A stretch of 64,000 nt of DNA from Spinellus fusiger (GCA_025094145.1 JALLLS010000042.1:1-64000), one strand, 5' to 3'. Counted from the stretch's first letter, positions 11,448 to 21,725 are shown. Numbers and translations are program-made. Notes: generated from the letters alone by a model not told the origin.

Positions 11448-13236
11448 TTAATAATTGTATCGGTTCTGTAGAGAATAATAAAGAAAAAGACTTTATTCAA
11501 CACTCAGTCACGATAAAGAAAACAACTTACCTGAAGATCATGAAACATATCCTGTAACTAAAACAACAACCATAGCATGAATACACTCTGCCCTAGAGAC
11601 ACAACAGACGCAGACCTTACCTTGGCAGTTGCATTCTCTGCTAAATCCTTCACAGCATCCAGATCAGCAGAGGCCTGTCCTACAAATGTACGTGCCATGC
11701 CTGTAGCCACTGTCTGCAAGGCATCCCAGTCTGTTCCCGAGACAGACACCGAGCCAGACCTGTCCATGCCCTCTTCCTTGCCAAAGTACTGATCCGAGGA
11801 AATAGCCCGTGCTCCCTGGAATTGAGAAAGACGGGTTGCCTGTGCAGCAGACACAGAGGGATCGTACTGGTTTCTTTCAAAGTACTGATCAGAGGAAATG
11901 GCCTTGGCACTTCCAAACTTATCACGGGCAGACTGGGTGGGTGAGTAGGACGGAGACTCTTCTCTTCCCCAGTGACTACCACTGGTGTCATTTGCTGAGT
12001 GGGACGAGGGCACAGAGGCCTGCAGACTCACTCGGCCCATCCCAAACCCAAGCTTCCCATAGTCTTCTTCCTGGGAGGGCTGCTGTGTGGGTTCTTCCTG
12101 GTACTTTAGGCGTGAGGACATGACAGGTGCCATTCTAGGCTGGTGTTCCTGCCCCACTGTCTCCTCTATATCTTCCTTTGCATCCCCCAGGGCTGTTCTG
12201 CGCTCATTCTCTTCTTTTTCTTTTGCCTCTGCTTCTTCAAAGTTGAATTGGGTGGTTGTCTTTTTAATGCCGAGTTTTCCTGTCTTTGTGCCTGTGCGAG
12301 GGGCTGTCTTTCTACTGCCCATGGGTGGGCGTGCAGTGGTGCGGGTGGAGACAGGTGGGCGGGTGGAGACAGGTGCTGTAGCCACCGTAGCACTTTCTGC
12401 CGTAGCACTGTGCTCCTTCTCTACAGGTGCTGTGCTTGGAGAAACAGACGCCTCTTCTTCTTTGGCTGTGGGTTCTGGTGGAGAAGTCACATGGGACTGT
12501 TCTTCACTCTCTGCATTGATGTCCACCACTACTGAGGTAGGATATCTGTTACCAACAGTGTCAATGGGCGACGTTCTTTTTCTTGTCATGGCCATACGAA
12601 CCTCCTCCCTCCCTCCCTCCCTTTCTTCTCTCTCTCTTTTTTTTTAATTTCATTTTTGGGTACTTACTCGACAGCATCTTCAGCACATCTCTTCTCCAAT
12701 AACTCCTTGTACTGCTGGCCTGCCTTGCCCCCGTATTTGAGCCTGGCGTCTTTATTGGAAGCACCCTCATGCTTGGAGAAGAATTCTGTGGCTGGCTGAT
12801 TACCACCCACCTTCATCAGTCTCAGCTGGTCCCATGTCCAAGTATCAAGCACAGTGGACCTGCCAGACGCATAAGCAAGGTCTTTCTTTCTCTCTTTCTG
12901 TCATCTCCCTCCATGGACACATTACCTAACAAAGCTAATATGTACACCAAGATTACGGTGGATGGACGAGCAGTCGGTGCAAATGTAAATGCCAAGAGAG
13001 GCTGAGGCCCATGTAGGATTCTTTGAGCTGCAGTCAAAACACGCCTATAGAGATATGTATAGATAGATAGATAGATGTGTATGTATAGATAAACACACAC
13101 ACACACACGCACTCTCTTTTTGTTAGTTCTTTTCTGTTGACTCTGGAGCAAGAACAGTAAGACGAGCCTTGTTGTATCGGTTCTGCTTCAACTTCTTGAA
13201 CACGAGTTCAATATTTTCTTTAGTGGGTTCAGGCAT
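11448..13236 (-). CDS. GLO3: Glo3-like ArfGAP (ArfGAP2/3 family), six exons, 468 aa
   Basis: GTPase-activating protein for Arf1 acting on COPI vesicles at the Golgi/ER interface (family knowledge). Exons in transcript order: 13168-13236, 12926-13044, 12668-12859, 11621-12608, 11531-11551 and 11448-11465; the sum is 1,407 nt and keeps frame. The ArfGAP zinc finger is at residues 25-48 (ACFDC...CTDC) and the Arg finger in [10 protein letters not shown] (R53), followed by [20 protein letters not shown]. The C-terminal half has two copies of a Glo3-type motif, AISSDQYF. The protein ends DMFHDLQNRYNY. Oddities: intron 1 seems to start with GC (AAG|GCTCGT), exon 5 is only 21 nt, and the 3' splice site of intron 3 is chosen by frame among several AGs in a GGGA-rich tract. 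Read-through of intron 1 would stop after 20 extra codons. Confidence 0.9.
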
Positions 13237-13282
13237 AATAAGAAACTATTAAGAGATAAAAAGGAAAAGGAAATAAAAAAAG

Positions 13283-13408
13283 GTAATAATAATAGTAATA
13301 GTAATAGTAATAATAATAAATAATAAATAATAGATAATAGATAATAAATAATAAATAATAGATAATAGATAATAAATAATAAATAATAAATAATAAATAA
13401 TAAATAAT
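13283..13408. repeat. AAT/ATAATAGATA microsatellite upstream of the ArfGAP gene
   Basis: Uninterrupted ATA/AAT/AGT triplets just 50 nt upstream of the ArfGAP start codon. The overlapping open frames (IIYYLL repeats on the minus strand) are period artefacts. Its position in the 5' leader or promoter means length changes could affect expression; that is inference. Confidence 0.75.
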
Positions 13409-14127
13409 CTCCACACACTTGCACACTTGCACTTGGACATTTGCCTGCTGTCCCTGCTGCACTACAGATGGACTGCACATCCACCCATAAACCTACATTC
13501 ATACTCATCTCTCTATAATGATTTCAAACAGCGACAGTGAGCAGGGCTTTTTGTTACGTGTCTGTGGGTGAGTGGGAGCATCAATGAAAAAAAAAAAAAG
13601 AAAACAGACAGTCTGTTCCCTAGAATGACGTCTGTAGACAGGCTCACTCACTTGCACCCAATTCACCCGTTGTTCAGTGGACTTGTCTTTTTATTATTTA
13701 TTTATTATTATTATTATTATTTATTTTACTACACACCAGGAGATTTTTCTGGCCTTTAGGCGGGGATATCTCCTTCCTTTTACGTCTAAAATTTCTTGCC
13801 TTTTATGGAACTGTATTTAAAATCAAGAGGTTTGCGGATATCTAAATAATTGTTTCCTTTTGTGGATATCTCAATATCAAATTGTATTATCAATAAAATA
13901 TATTGTTTATGAATAAAATTGTTTATTATAATAGTATAGATAATAGTATAGTATGACTATAGCTACTGCCCAAGTGCATTCCCTCATAGCAATAGAATAT
14001 ATACCCTAAAAACCTTATGCTTTATCCTTGGGAGATAGATAAATATGCTCAGTAGTACACCCTAGAGACCCTAGATAGTACAGAAGACCATCTGAGACTG
14101 ACCTGAGAAGAGTCTTAACTTGCCTAA

Positions 14128-14277
14128 TAATAATACAATGAATGTCTTGTGGAATACAATGAGCACAAGCCCAGATGAAGACACTGCTTACCTTTTTATC
14201 TCAAGAATACCCTCTAGTGGTGTCTACAACTTCTTTCTATTGTTTGTCTTTGTTAATAATAGTACATTACCTTGATT
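14128..14277 (+). pseudogene. Degenerate copy of the element leader ORF
   Basis: This frame reads NVLWNTMSTSPDEDTAYLFI and then runs to a TGA/TAG-type stop, matching the leader ORF of the small element (5293 onward) with substitutions at several codons. The reading frame is kept for about 45 codons across the two diverged copies. Function is unknown. Confidence 0.45.
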
Positions 14278-14459
14278 AGTTATGCTCATCTTGACAAGTA
14301 CTTGAGCGTTAAGTTGTATGTGCAGTGTGAAAAATAACAAGATAATAACAAGAACAAAGTATAAAAAATATTTTTATTCTGGTGAGGTAACAGTCCCATG
14401 CAAAAAATGAGTAGACAGCAAATCAATTTTCTATTTTTATTTTACAACTTATTCAAGCA

Positions 14460-14648
14460 ATGACTTCAAGCAATGAAAATCAGCCATCTCTTAGCCAAGA
14501 ACATGAAGATAGTCCCATCAAAAGAAGAGAGAATAATATGTCTATTAGAGATCAAATCACAGGACAATGGAAAAGACATGCTACTTATCAAGAGATTGCT
14601 GACACTCAGTTAAAGAACAACTATTACAACTATTGTATTATTCCATGA
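14460..14648 (+). CDS. Small ORF inside the Fanzor element, 62 aa
   Basis: The ORF begins with ATG at 14460 and has a polar N-terminus, then a segment (SIRDQITGQWKRHATYQEIA) that vaguely resembles the start of a helix-turn-helix. It lies upstream of the Fanzor-like gene and in the same direction, and could be a remnant N-terminal exon or an unrelated ORF. I do not recognise it and no partner motif confirms the HTH idea. Confidence 0.25.
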   Translation: MTSSNENQPSLSQEHEDSPIKRRENNMSIRDQITGQWKRHATYQEIADTQLKNNYYNYCIIP

Positions 14649-14983
14649 ATCTTTTATTATGAACATCTTTGACTGATAGATGTACCTTTATTTTTCAAAA
14701 TAAAATAAAAATAAAATTGATGTCTACTCACTTATTGTATGGGACTGTATATGTGCATAGAAAACCCATAGGATTCACAGTTTCCATTGATAGATATACA
14801 AGCTTTATGCTTTAACACAACTTCTTAGTTTTCAGATCACGGATTGAATCAATGGCATGTAAAACCCAATTATAAAACAGAAATAGTATAAAAAGAAAAA
14901 AGGTCAACTCATCTTTATTTTATTTTCTTCATGGAACCTGCTTTAAAGATGATGGCAATGAAAAGGTCAATCACTGGTATTGA

Positions 14984-15802
14984 ATAGAAGCCGAGTTATC
15001 TCTATCAGGACATACATCTTCAACAGTTAATTGTGAAAGGTTTGCAAGATACCTCGAGGAGAGAGCCGTAGTTACCTCAGTATTGCATAACTTTTATTCA
15101 AATGAAGATACTGCTGCTGTGGAAAACCAGAATGTCAATAGCTTGATCCTATTTCTTAGAATGAAGCTTTTGATCTTTATGAATCAGCAACAATCAGACA
15201 AACGGCTAGCTAGAAATCTTCGAAGAAAGTTTGGCAATGATGCTGTAATGGTGATTGGCAATTGGTCTGTAAGAAACACAAAGTTCCATGAACCAGTGAG
15301 AGGTGTTGGAATAAGAAGAATGTTGAAGAAAGAAGGGTTCAAGGTGTTCCTTATTGATGAGTTCAAAACATCTATTTTTTGTCCTTCTTGTAAGAACGGT
15401 GAGCTTGAGAAATTCAAGAAAGTACAAAACCCAAGACCCTTCAGAAGAGAGAAGAACCCCAGTGACATGTCATAGTATTTTAAGGTAAAAATACTCTTCT
15501 TTCTTCTATAAAAGTCAAAGAAAAGACTAGTTAGTTTATTATTTTTATTTTTATTTAGGTGCAAAAACCAACAATGTTTGAAGATCATGACTAAAACTGC
15601 TGGAGTTTCTGATGAGATAATTTCTCAACGCTTTTGGAATCGGGACATGGCAGCAACATTGAACTTTCGTCATGTTCTTTTTGGACTACGAGAGGAAGGC
15701 AAGCGACCCAAACGCTTTTGTCGATCCAAGATAGTACAGTCTGTTGGTACCAAAAGAAAGGAATCGCCATTATCTAGTAGTAGTCGATCCACCAAAACAT
15801 AA
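14984..15802 (+). pseudogene. Fanzor/TnpB-like RNA-guided nuclease, broken C-terminal part
   Basis: The frame at 14984-15475 reads ELSLSGHTSSTVNCERFARY, ARNLRRKFGNDAVMVIGNWS and then GVGIRRMLKKEGFKVFLIDE. The Glu at 15359-15361 (IDEF) fits RuvC-II. CPSC at 15380-15391 is the first half of the zinc finger. A one-base frame change near 15440-15460 is needed to continue as VTCHSILRC. A 74-nt GT-AG intron (15485-15558) then joins to CKNQQC, the second zinc-finger half. RFWNRDMAATLNF follows, with the RuvC-III Asp at 15644-15646. These motifs and their order match the fungal Fanzor/IS605-OrfB family. Stops upstream of 14984 remove the RuvC-I region. The gene is therefore inactive as it stands, unless the frame break is a sequencing error. 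Confidence 0.85.
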
Positions 15803-16344
15803 AAAAAGAATCCGGTGTAGTTATCACTGTACTAAACTAAGATACACGTAAGTCTTTTTGGAACCATACTACATCTCTATACTATAATTTCCCCAAAGAT
15901 GCACCAATACTTTATGAAAATAGTGTAGCTATTGCTAGAATAGGCAGACAGAGTTTGAAATTGTTCATTTAGACAGCGAAAATACCTTTTTAAAACACAA
16001 CAGCCAATTAGAGTAATAGTGTTATTTTATTGTCCGTGTATTGACTTTTATATCCCAAAAATCTTTAGGTGTGTATCCAATGTCTCTTTTATAGATTACA
16101 GGATACGTTCTATTGAATGAGGAGAAAGATACCTTTGTTTTGGTGTGTTTGCTCTTTAAAGTAGTATTAGAAGAATAAATAAGAGGAAATAAGATGGGTC
16201 TTTTTCTTTTCCTTTTCCTACAGTAACTAAGGCAACTCCACCTTAGTTCTTACTTCTCCAAGGGAAGGTGGGTGGCTCTTACAGTACACCACTGGATCTA
16301 TTTCAGACTCAGAAGTATCTTTCTCTGATGTTTATTATCGATTG

Positions 16345-16455
16345 GCAGTGATTAGTATTCATTAGTGTTATTCACTAGTATTCATTAGTATTTAGTGTTA
16401 TTCACTAGTATTTACTAGTATTTAGTATTATTCACTAGTATTCATTGGTATTCAC
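16345..16455. repeat. TATTCACTAGTATTTAGT-type tandem repeat
   Basis: Imperfect tandem copies of a TATTCATTAGT/TATTCACTAGT unit of about 11-18 bp. They lie just beyond the 3' end of the Fanzor element. Confidence 0.7.
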
Positions 16456-17299
16456 ACTAAAACACAAGAATCCAAAAAAGAAGAAGAAAAGAATACACAG
16501 CGTATGCTCTTCACATGAAAATGCCTTTCTGTCCATGCACCAAAGCCAATATAAGCAGACTCAATCGCTCTTTGAATATTCTACCTTGTTTTATTCTTTT
16601 CCACCTCAAAGAGTATCAATTAGAGAAAGAAGAATCAAAGCAAGCAAAGAAGGTTCACTGACAAGATAAATACCAATTCCTGATTGGCTCCTGATAGACT
16701 CATTACGCTTCTTCTTTTCTCTCTCTCTCTCTCACTCACTCTAGTGTGCTGATTTTACAGTGAAGAATGTTTCAGTACCCGCTGCAAAACGTGATCTTTC
16801 TTTTCTTACATTTTTTTTTAAAAAAAAATAGAGGGTGAAGAGAAGAATGCAATCAATTCTAGTTACTGGTTGAAAAACACAACTCCCTATGATATTCTTT
16901 GATACGTGAGGGGGAAAAGCAACACAGAGAAGAGTACTTTATGTTTCATGCAAAGTAAAAAGACAGTCACTCATGTTCTTTTTGTCTGCTTACCTGCATA
17001 GCCCACCCTGACACAAAGGACACAGCGGATCAATCCACTCCCTTGTACCCACAACACTGTCCCTGGTGCATTGAATTCCTTGAAAAGGAAATCGTATCGT
17101 ATCGTATCGGAGGAAAAAGAAAAGAAAAGAAAAAAAGGGGGGAGAAGGAGGAGCTCTATTAGAGCGTCATTCTTTGGTGTCTGTCCCCGTCGCTTATTTA
17201 AATTAAAATAAATAAAGGGTGGCACAGGAAGATATTGAGAGTGATCTGTCACTGGCTATTTTCTTTCTTTCGAAGTTAAAAGAGAAATAAAAGAGGAGG

Positions 17300-17480
17300 A
17301 GAAGTATCAGTAGTATCAGTAATAGTAATATTAGTGGTAGTGGTAGTGGTAGTGATAATAATAATATCAGTAATAGTAATAATATCAGTAATAGTAATTA
17401 ATAATTAATAATAATAGTTGTCATAGTAATAGTAGCCATAGTAATAGTAGCCATAGTAACAACAATAACAATATTAACAA
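17300..17480. repeat. AGT/AAT/GTA triplet-rich microsatellite
   Basis: Alternating AGTAGT, AATAAT and GTAGCCATA triplets run for about 180 bp with no coding signal. Confidence 0.7.
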
Positions 17481-18295
17481 TAATAATGGCAGCAGGGTTA
17501 TTATTGAAATAGAATAAAAAAAAGTGCCATGTAACTTAAATAAAGAGAAATTCTACCCAACCACATATGTCATTCGAGAAGCGGAGACAGACAGACAAGG
17601 AGAAATTTATTTTTATTTTTCTATTCTTCCTTTCTCGAGGACAGAATTTCAAGTTTCTGTAATTTTAGCAGTCTCAAAAAGGCGAAAAAAGGTTAAAAAA
17701 GGACAATAATAAAAAGGCAATTCAGTCCAACCATCTCTTGCAGTAAGAAAGAGCATTGCGTCATATCAGATCAAATGTATCCAATCTATCCAATAAAACA
17801 TTAAAACATTAAAACATTAATAAATTAGGAAACCCTACTCATCTCATTTCCTGCTATCCACAGGTGTAATACAAAAGAGGCAATGATCGATTGAAATACG
17901 TCACATTTCCACAAGGTGCGTCTCTGTTCAGGTACCACTTTATGTTGCTGCCTACAGTAGCTGAGGCTATTTGGTGGTGTGTGGTGTGTGGTGTCTATAG
18001 GCGATAAGGTATATGCACACTACACACTGCACACTGTACACTATATTGCACTGTACACTACACTGTACACTACACTACCCTCTAGTGGGTAGAAGCCATC
18101 TCTAGCACCAAGACCTTAATCTCCGTATTCATTTTCATGCTAGTCTTCCTATGGGCATTATGATTCTATTAAAGCTATCAAGGGAGTACGGTCGGATCAT
18201 TAATGTGATAGTGCCTTTTCTATTTTGTAAACACGGAAACATATCCATCTTCATCTGCCTGTAGAAATGCCTCTGTATTTGTTTCTATCGATGGA

Positions 18296-18385
18296 TCAGC
18301 ATCAGTATCAGCATCAGTATCACTATCAGCATCAGTATCACTATCACTATCAGTATCACTATCCCTATCAGTATCAGTATCAGTA
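18296..18385. repeat. ATCAGT/ATCACT hexamer repeat in a promoter
   Basis: About fifteen hexamers of CAGTAT/CACTAT type lie directly upstream of a TATAAAT motif (18384-18390) and about 125 nt upstream of the glycerol-3-phosphate dehydrogenase ATG. The minus-strand Asp/Thr-rich ORF through it is an artefact of the period. Confidence 0.75.
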
Positions 18386-18390
18386 TAAAT
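18384..18390 (+). promoter_or_regulatory. TATA-like box for the glycerol-3-phosphate dehydrogenase gene
   Basis: TATAAAT occurs 120-126 nt upstream of the start codon, right after the hexamer repeat. The position is plausible for a fungal promoter; it has not been shown to be used. Confidence 0.4.
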
Positions 18391-18509
18391 AGATACATCC
18401 CACCCATTCAAAAATAAAGATTAAAAAAAGATTAAAAAGGACATTTCTTTTCTTCTTTATATTCTCTACACACCTACCTGCCAACCGTCTCTTGCTTTTT
18501 CTATCCACC

Positions 18510-19603
18510 ATGTCCCTTGAAAACGTCTGTATTATTGGCTCTGGCAATTGGTAAGCACTTACTAGACTCCCTCCCATGAAAGCATAGAGCTAGCACTGAT
18601 CTACTTGTCCAGGGGCTCTGCGATTGCAAAGATCATCGGCACCAATGTCCACAAACACCCCCACCTCTTCTCTCCCACCGTACGCCAATGGGTCTACGAA
18701 GAAACAATCCAGGGCGAAAAACTCACAGACATCATCAACACCCGCCACGAAAACATAAAGTACCTCAAGGGGATTGCACTCCCCACCAATGTTGTTGCTG
18801 TCCCTGATGTGGTCGAGGCCTGCAAAGATGCCACCCTTGTTGTGTTTGTCGTCCCCCACCAATTTGTCCACAGCATCTGTGCCCAGATGAAAGGCCACCT
18901 GGCTCCCACAGCACGCGCCATCTCTCTCATCAAGGGCCTTGAAATCACCTCCACAGGCACCCGTCTGTTCTCTGAAGAAATCAGCCGGTGTCTGGGGATT
19001 CCCTGTGCTGCTCTGAGCGGCGCCAACATTGCCGACGAAGTAGCACGAGAGCGGTTCTGCGAGTCCACGATTGGCTGCGAAGAGGCCCAGGACGGACAGC
19101 GGTGGCACGCATTATTCCACACAGACTATTTCCGCATCACAGTGATTCGTGATGTGACAGGTGTTCAGCTGTGTGGGGCCCTCAAGAACATTGTTGCTGT
19201 TGGAGCTGGTTTCTCTGACGGCCTTGGGCTTGGCAGCAACACAAAGGCAGCGATCATTAGGCTGGGGCTGATGGAGATGCGCAAGTTTGGCCAGACCTTT
19301 TTTGGAGAGGCTGTTCAGAATGAAACCTTTTTCGAGTCGTGTGGTGCGGCTGATCTGATCACAACATGTTCTGGTGGACGCAATCGCAAGGTGGCAGAGG
19401 CGTTTGTCAAGACAGGGAAGCCCATTGAGACGCTTGAGTTGGAGCTGTTGAACGGGCAAAAGTTGCAAGGCACTCTGACAGCACAGGAAGTCCATGTATT
19501 TCTCACAGCAAGGAACAGGGTGGCGGATTTCCCGTTGTTTGATACCGTGTACCGAATTGTGTATGAGAATGCCTCTCCAGAGTGCATTGTTCGTGACATT
19601 TAA
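18510..19603 (+). CDS. GPD1: Glycerol-3-phosphate dehydrogenase (NAD+), two exons, 343 aa
   Basis: Reduces dihydroxyacetone phosphate to glycerol 3-phosphate with NADH, feeding glycerol and phospholipid synthesis (family knowledge). Exons are 18510-18550 and 18613-19603, with a 62-nt intron (GTAAGC...TCCAG) that splits a Trp codon. The junction restores the dinucleotide-binding loop IIGSGNWGSAIAKIIG at residues 8-23. Other family landmarks are VVFVVPHQF, LIKGLE, the LSGANIADEVA segment, the substrate-site GALKNIVAVGAGFSDGL, and NTKAAIIRLGL followed by CGAADLITTCSGGRNRKV. It ends RDI. Length is typical for the cytosolic enzyme. An AATAAA lies at 19719. The gene is intact and more GC-rich than its surroundings. 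Confidence 0.95.
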
Positions 19604-19718
19604 GGGGGTGGTTAGTAAAGGGGCATTGGAAAGAGATGATGTGTTGGAGGGGGGTGGGTTTTCCTATAGACTTCAATGAAAAACCATGCGACACTGGCTG
19701 TTGACTTTTTCTTTGTTT

Positions 19719-19724
19719 AATAAA
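19719..19724 (+). terminator. Candidate poly(A) signal of the GPD gene
   Basis: AATAAA lies 116 nt after the stop codon at 19603, followed by T-rich and AATGGAATCTTTTG repeat sequence. Assigned by position only. Confidence 0.4.
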
Positions 19725-20186
19725 CTCTTTTGAGTAGAATCTTTTGAATGGAATCTTTTGAATGGAATCTTTTGAATAAACTATTTCATTAAAGACAAGA
19801 ATAGAGTGTCATTTTATTCTATTCAGACCTATAGCATGGTTCTTTCTAGGGAAATGGGATCATAGATCAAAGCAAACAGGGGTAAATGACCCACATGATG
19901 GATTTATTTTAACATTCCTACAGCAAAGACTGTTTTATAGATGGAAAAGATGACAGAACACTTATAGGCCATGGTTCTCCCCTCCCCTCCCTTAATAAAC
20001 ACACAAGAAATGCCTTTTTTCTTCTTTTTCTTTTTACTATGATGTATATTCAATGGTATTATATCTTTATTCTTGATCTAAAGAGTCAACAAGAGAGAAG
20101 AGAGAAGAGAGAAGAGAAGGGGAGGGATGAGATGGAGAAGAGAGAGAAGGGGAGGAGGGGAAATGTACAGAGACCGAATCCACCCT

Positions 20187-21725
20187 TCAACTCACAGGAA
20201 GAATAGGTCGATCATGCCTCATTTGTTCCTCAGCTTGTGCTTTGAACAGTTGTGCCTTGGGTTCGGGTATGATTGTCATTTCACTCTCACCCATCTTCAC
20301 CTCCAGCCCCCTTTCCCCCGTGTAATATTGGTCTTTGATAGGCTGGAGAAGAACATTCAGCTTGGGTGTGATAACCAGCACAGTGTTCGTGGGAATGGTA
20401 AGCCAGTCTGCCTTTTCAAATGTCAGTGGTTCTACACAAAGAAAAAGAAAACATTCCAGAGTCCATGAGTTGATCTGGCCTGTTCTGTGGTAGATGTGTC
20501 TACTGACTTACCACTTGCCACCACCACCATGTCTTCTCTTCTGTCTGCCTTCACCATGCGATAATGGCCAGGACGATAGCACTCGAAGCGTGTGCCTGAA
20601 GAGAAGTACAGTGACGCCGCCTCCTCTGTTTTGCTGCTCACATATCTCACACATACAACAGACTCCCCATCTGTTACTGCAAAGTTCAATAGGGAGGGCT
20701 ATACCAGCAGAGTCAATACAAACTCCTCTCCCATGCCATTCGATGTATGCACCTACTTCTGTGATGTTCTCCTGCTCCGTCCATTCATTCAACTGTGCAA
20801 TTGTGCTGACCAGAGCATCTTTAAGTTCCTGATGATCAAATCTCTCGGCATTTCGATTCCGCAACTAAACACCATGACCATCAACCTACTTCCTACACAC
20901 CTCCCACACACAGATTACTTACAAAACTCAAGAACAGAGCAAAAGCCCATTCGGAATCTGTATTGCCTTGGACAAATAGAAAGAGTTCTTCTGGCAATGC
21001 GTTTTGTAGTTTACGTTTGATCTGTTGTGTTTTTATTATTAGTAGAGAGTTGTGATCACCTCTCTATAATTATAGAAAGAGATTCTTTTTATATACCTTT
21101 TCAAACTGAGCAATGCCACCATTATGCATCCACATGATGCGTCCGTAGCTATGGAGATTTGTTGTTACTCTTTATTATTCTATTCACTGTTCTATTCACT
21201 GTTCTATTCACTGTTCTATTCACTGTTCTATTCATTGTTCTATTCACTGTCCACTTACTGCCATGGGTGACAGTTGACTTCTGTGACTGCCCCTGACGTG
21301 CTGGCTCTGACATGAGCAAAGACCAGAGGACTTTTTACTTTCTCGGCCAACCGTACTAGGTTGGTGTTGTTCCATGCTGGGGTGACAGATGTGAATATGC
21401 AGGGTGTGATGCGAGTGTCTTTTTCGGGTTCGGTGTCATACCAGCCAACACCAAATCCATCGCCTAATAATGAAGTGCAAGAACAGAAAGTGTAAGAACA
21501 GGAGTGCAAGAACGAATGAAATAGATAAGGATGTGGCAGCAGTAACTACCATTGAGAGGTCTTCTATGATCTATCCGCAGTTTAGAGTCAAATGATTGGT
21601 TGATAATAGAGTGAGCAGGGTTGGTCAATAGCTAGTCCTAGAGTGAGTGGAAGCATGACAAGAGTTGAATTTACATGAGCCAGTAATATGGGCTGCTTTC
21701 CCTTGTAGAGCAATAAACGACACAT
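20187..21725 (-). CDS. DUG3: Class II glutamine amidotransferase, DUG3-like, eight exons, 342 aa
   Basis: N-terminal-nucleophile amidotransferase. In yeast the family member Dug3 works with Dug2 in glutathione degradation; the same role here is inference. Exons in transcript order: 21675-21725, 21550-21631, 21259-21463, 21097-21148, 20923-21021, 20757-20864, 20512-20698 and 20187-20431, total 1,029 nt, all in frame. The product starts MCRLLLYKGKQ; Cys2 is the expected nucleophile after Met removal. The glutaminase landmarks RRPLNGDGFGVGWY, FAHVRASTSG, NCHPW and GRIMWMHNGGIA follow, then QGNTDSEWAFAL. The C-terminal part (LLNFAVTDGES, EPLTFEKADWLTIPTNTVLV) matches fungal DUG3-type proteins. 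Intron 1 is only 43 nt, and intron 3 holds a 12-bp minisatellite. The gene is intact and convergent with GPD. Confidence 0.93.
21178..21250. repeat. 12-bp minisatellite CTATTCACTGTT inside an intron
   Basis: About six tandem copies of TTCTATTCACTG fill most of intron 3 (21149-21258) of the amidotransferase gene. Length variation would change intron size without touching the coding sequence. Confidence 0.85.

Larger units (their letters stand above)
13730..16075 (+). mobile_element. Fanzor-carrying TIR transposon (2,346 bp)
   Basis: The 5' end is TACACACCAGGAGATTTTTC (13730-13749), the same terminus as the small element at 4884. The 3' end is ATCTTTAGGTGTGTA (16061-16075), an imperfect inverted copy. 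Both edges carry TA, compatible with TA target duplication. Bases 13730 to about 14380 align with 4884-5540, and about 15930-16075 align with 5960-6116. The block between them is unique here and holds the Fanzor-like gene remnant. No separate transposase is visible, so mobility was either provided in trans or its gene has decayed. It inserted between the ArfGAP and glycerol-3-phosphate dehydrogenase genes. Confidence 0.85.
16076..18509. other. Intergenic region with several microsatellites
   Basis: I could support no gene. Notable tracts are ATTCACTAGTATT-type repeats (16345-16455), GTA/ATC-rich triplets (17300-17480), TACACTGCACACTG motifs (18010-18075) and CAGTATCAG repeats (18296-18385) that lead into the promoter of the glycerol-3-phosphate dehydrogenase gene. 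Confidence 0.55.

Noticed and set aside
12087..12647. 186-codon plus-strand frame opposite ArfGAP exon 4
   Set aside because: Shadow of the low-complexity Ser/Thr/Ala-rich ArfGAP C-terminal half.
13283..13408. CRISPR-like array appearance of tandem repeats
   Set aside because: The units are short simple-sequence repeats without spacers of regular length, and the window is eukaryotic.
13188..13508. Minus-strand frames rich in IIYYLL
   Set aside because: They cross the AAT microsatellite upstream of the ArfGAP gene; the part that is real (the first 23 residues of ArfGAP) is in the assigned gene.
18220..18411. Asp/Thr/Ser-rich minus-strand ORF
   Set aside because: It is the reverse reading of the hexamer repeat upstream of the GPD gene; it resembles an acidic protein only because of the repeat.
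18590..19122. Long minus-strand frames opposite the GPD gene
   Set aside because: They are shadows of the GC-rich GPD coding sequence, which has unmistakable family motifs on the plus strand.
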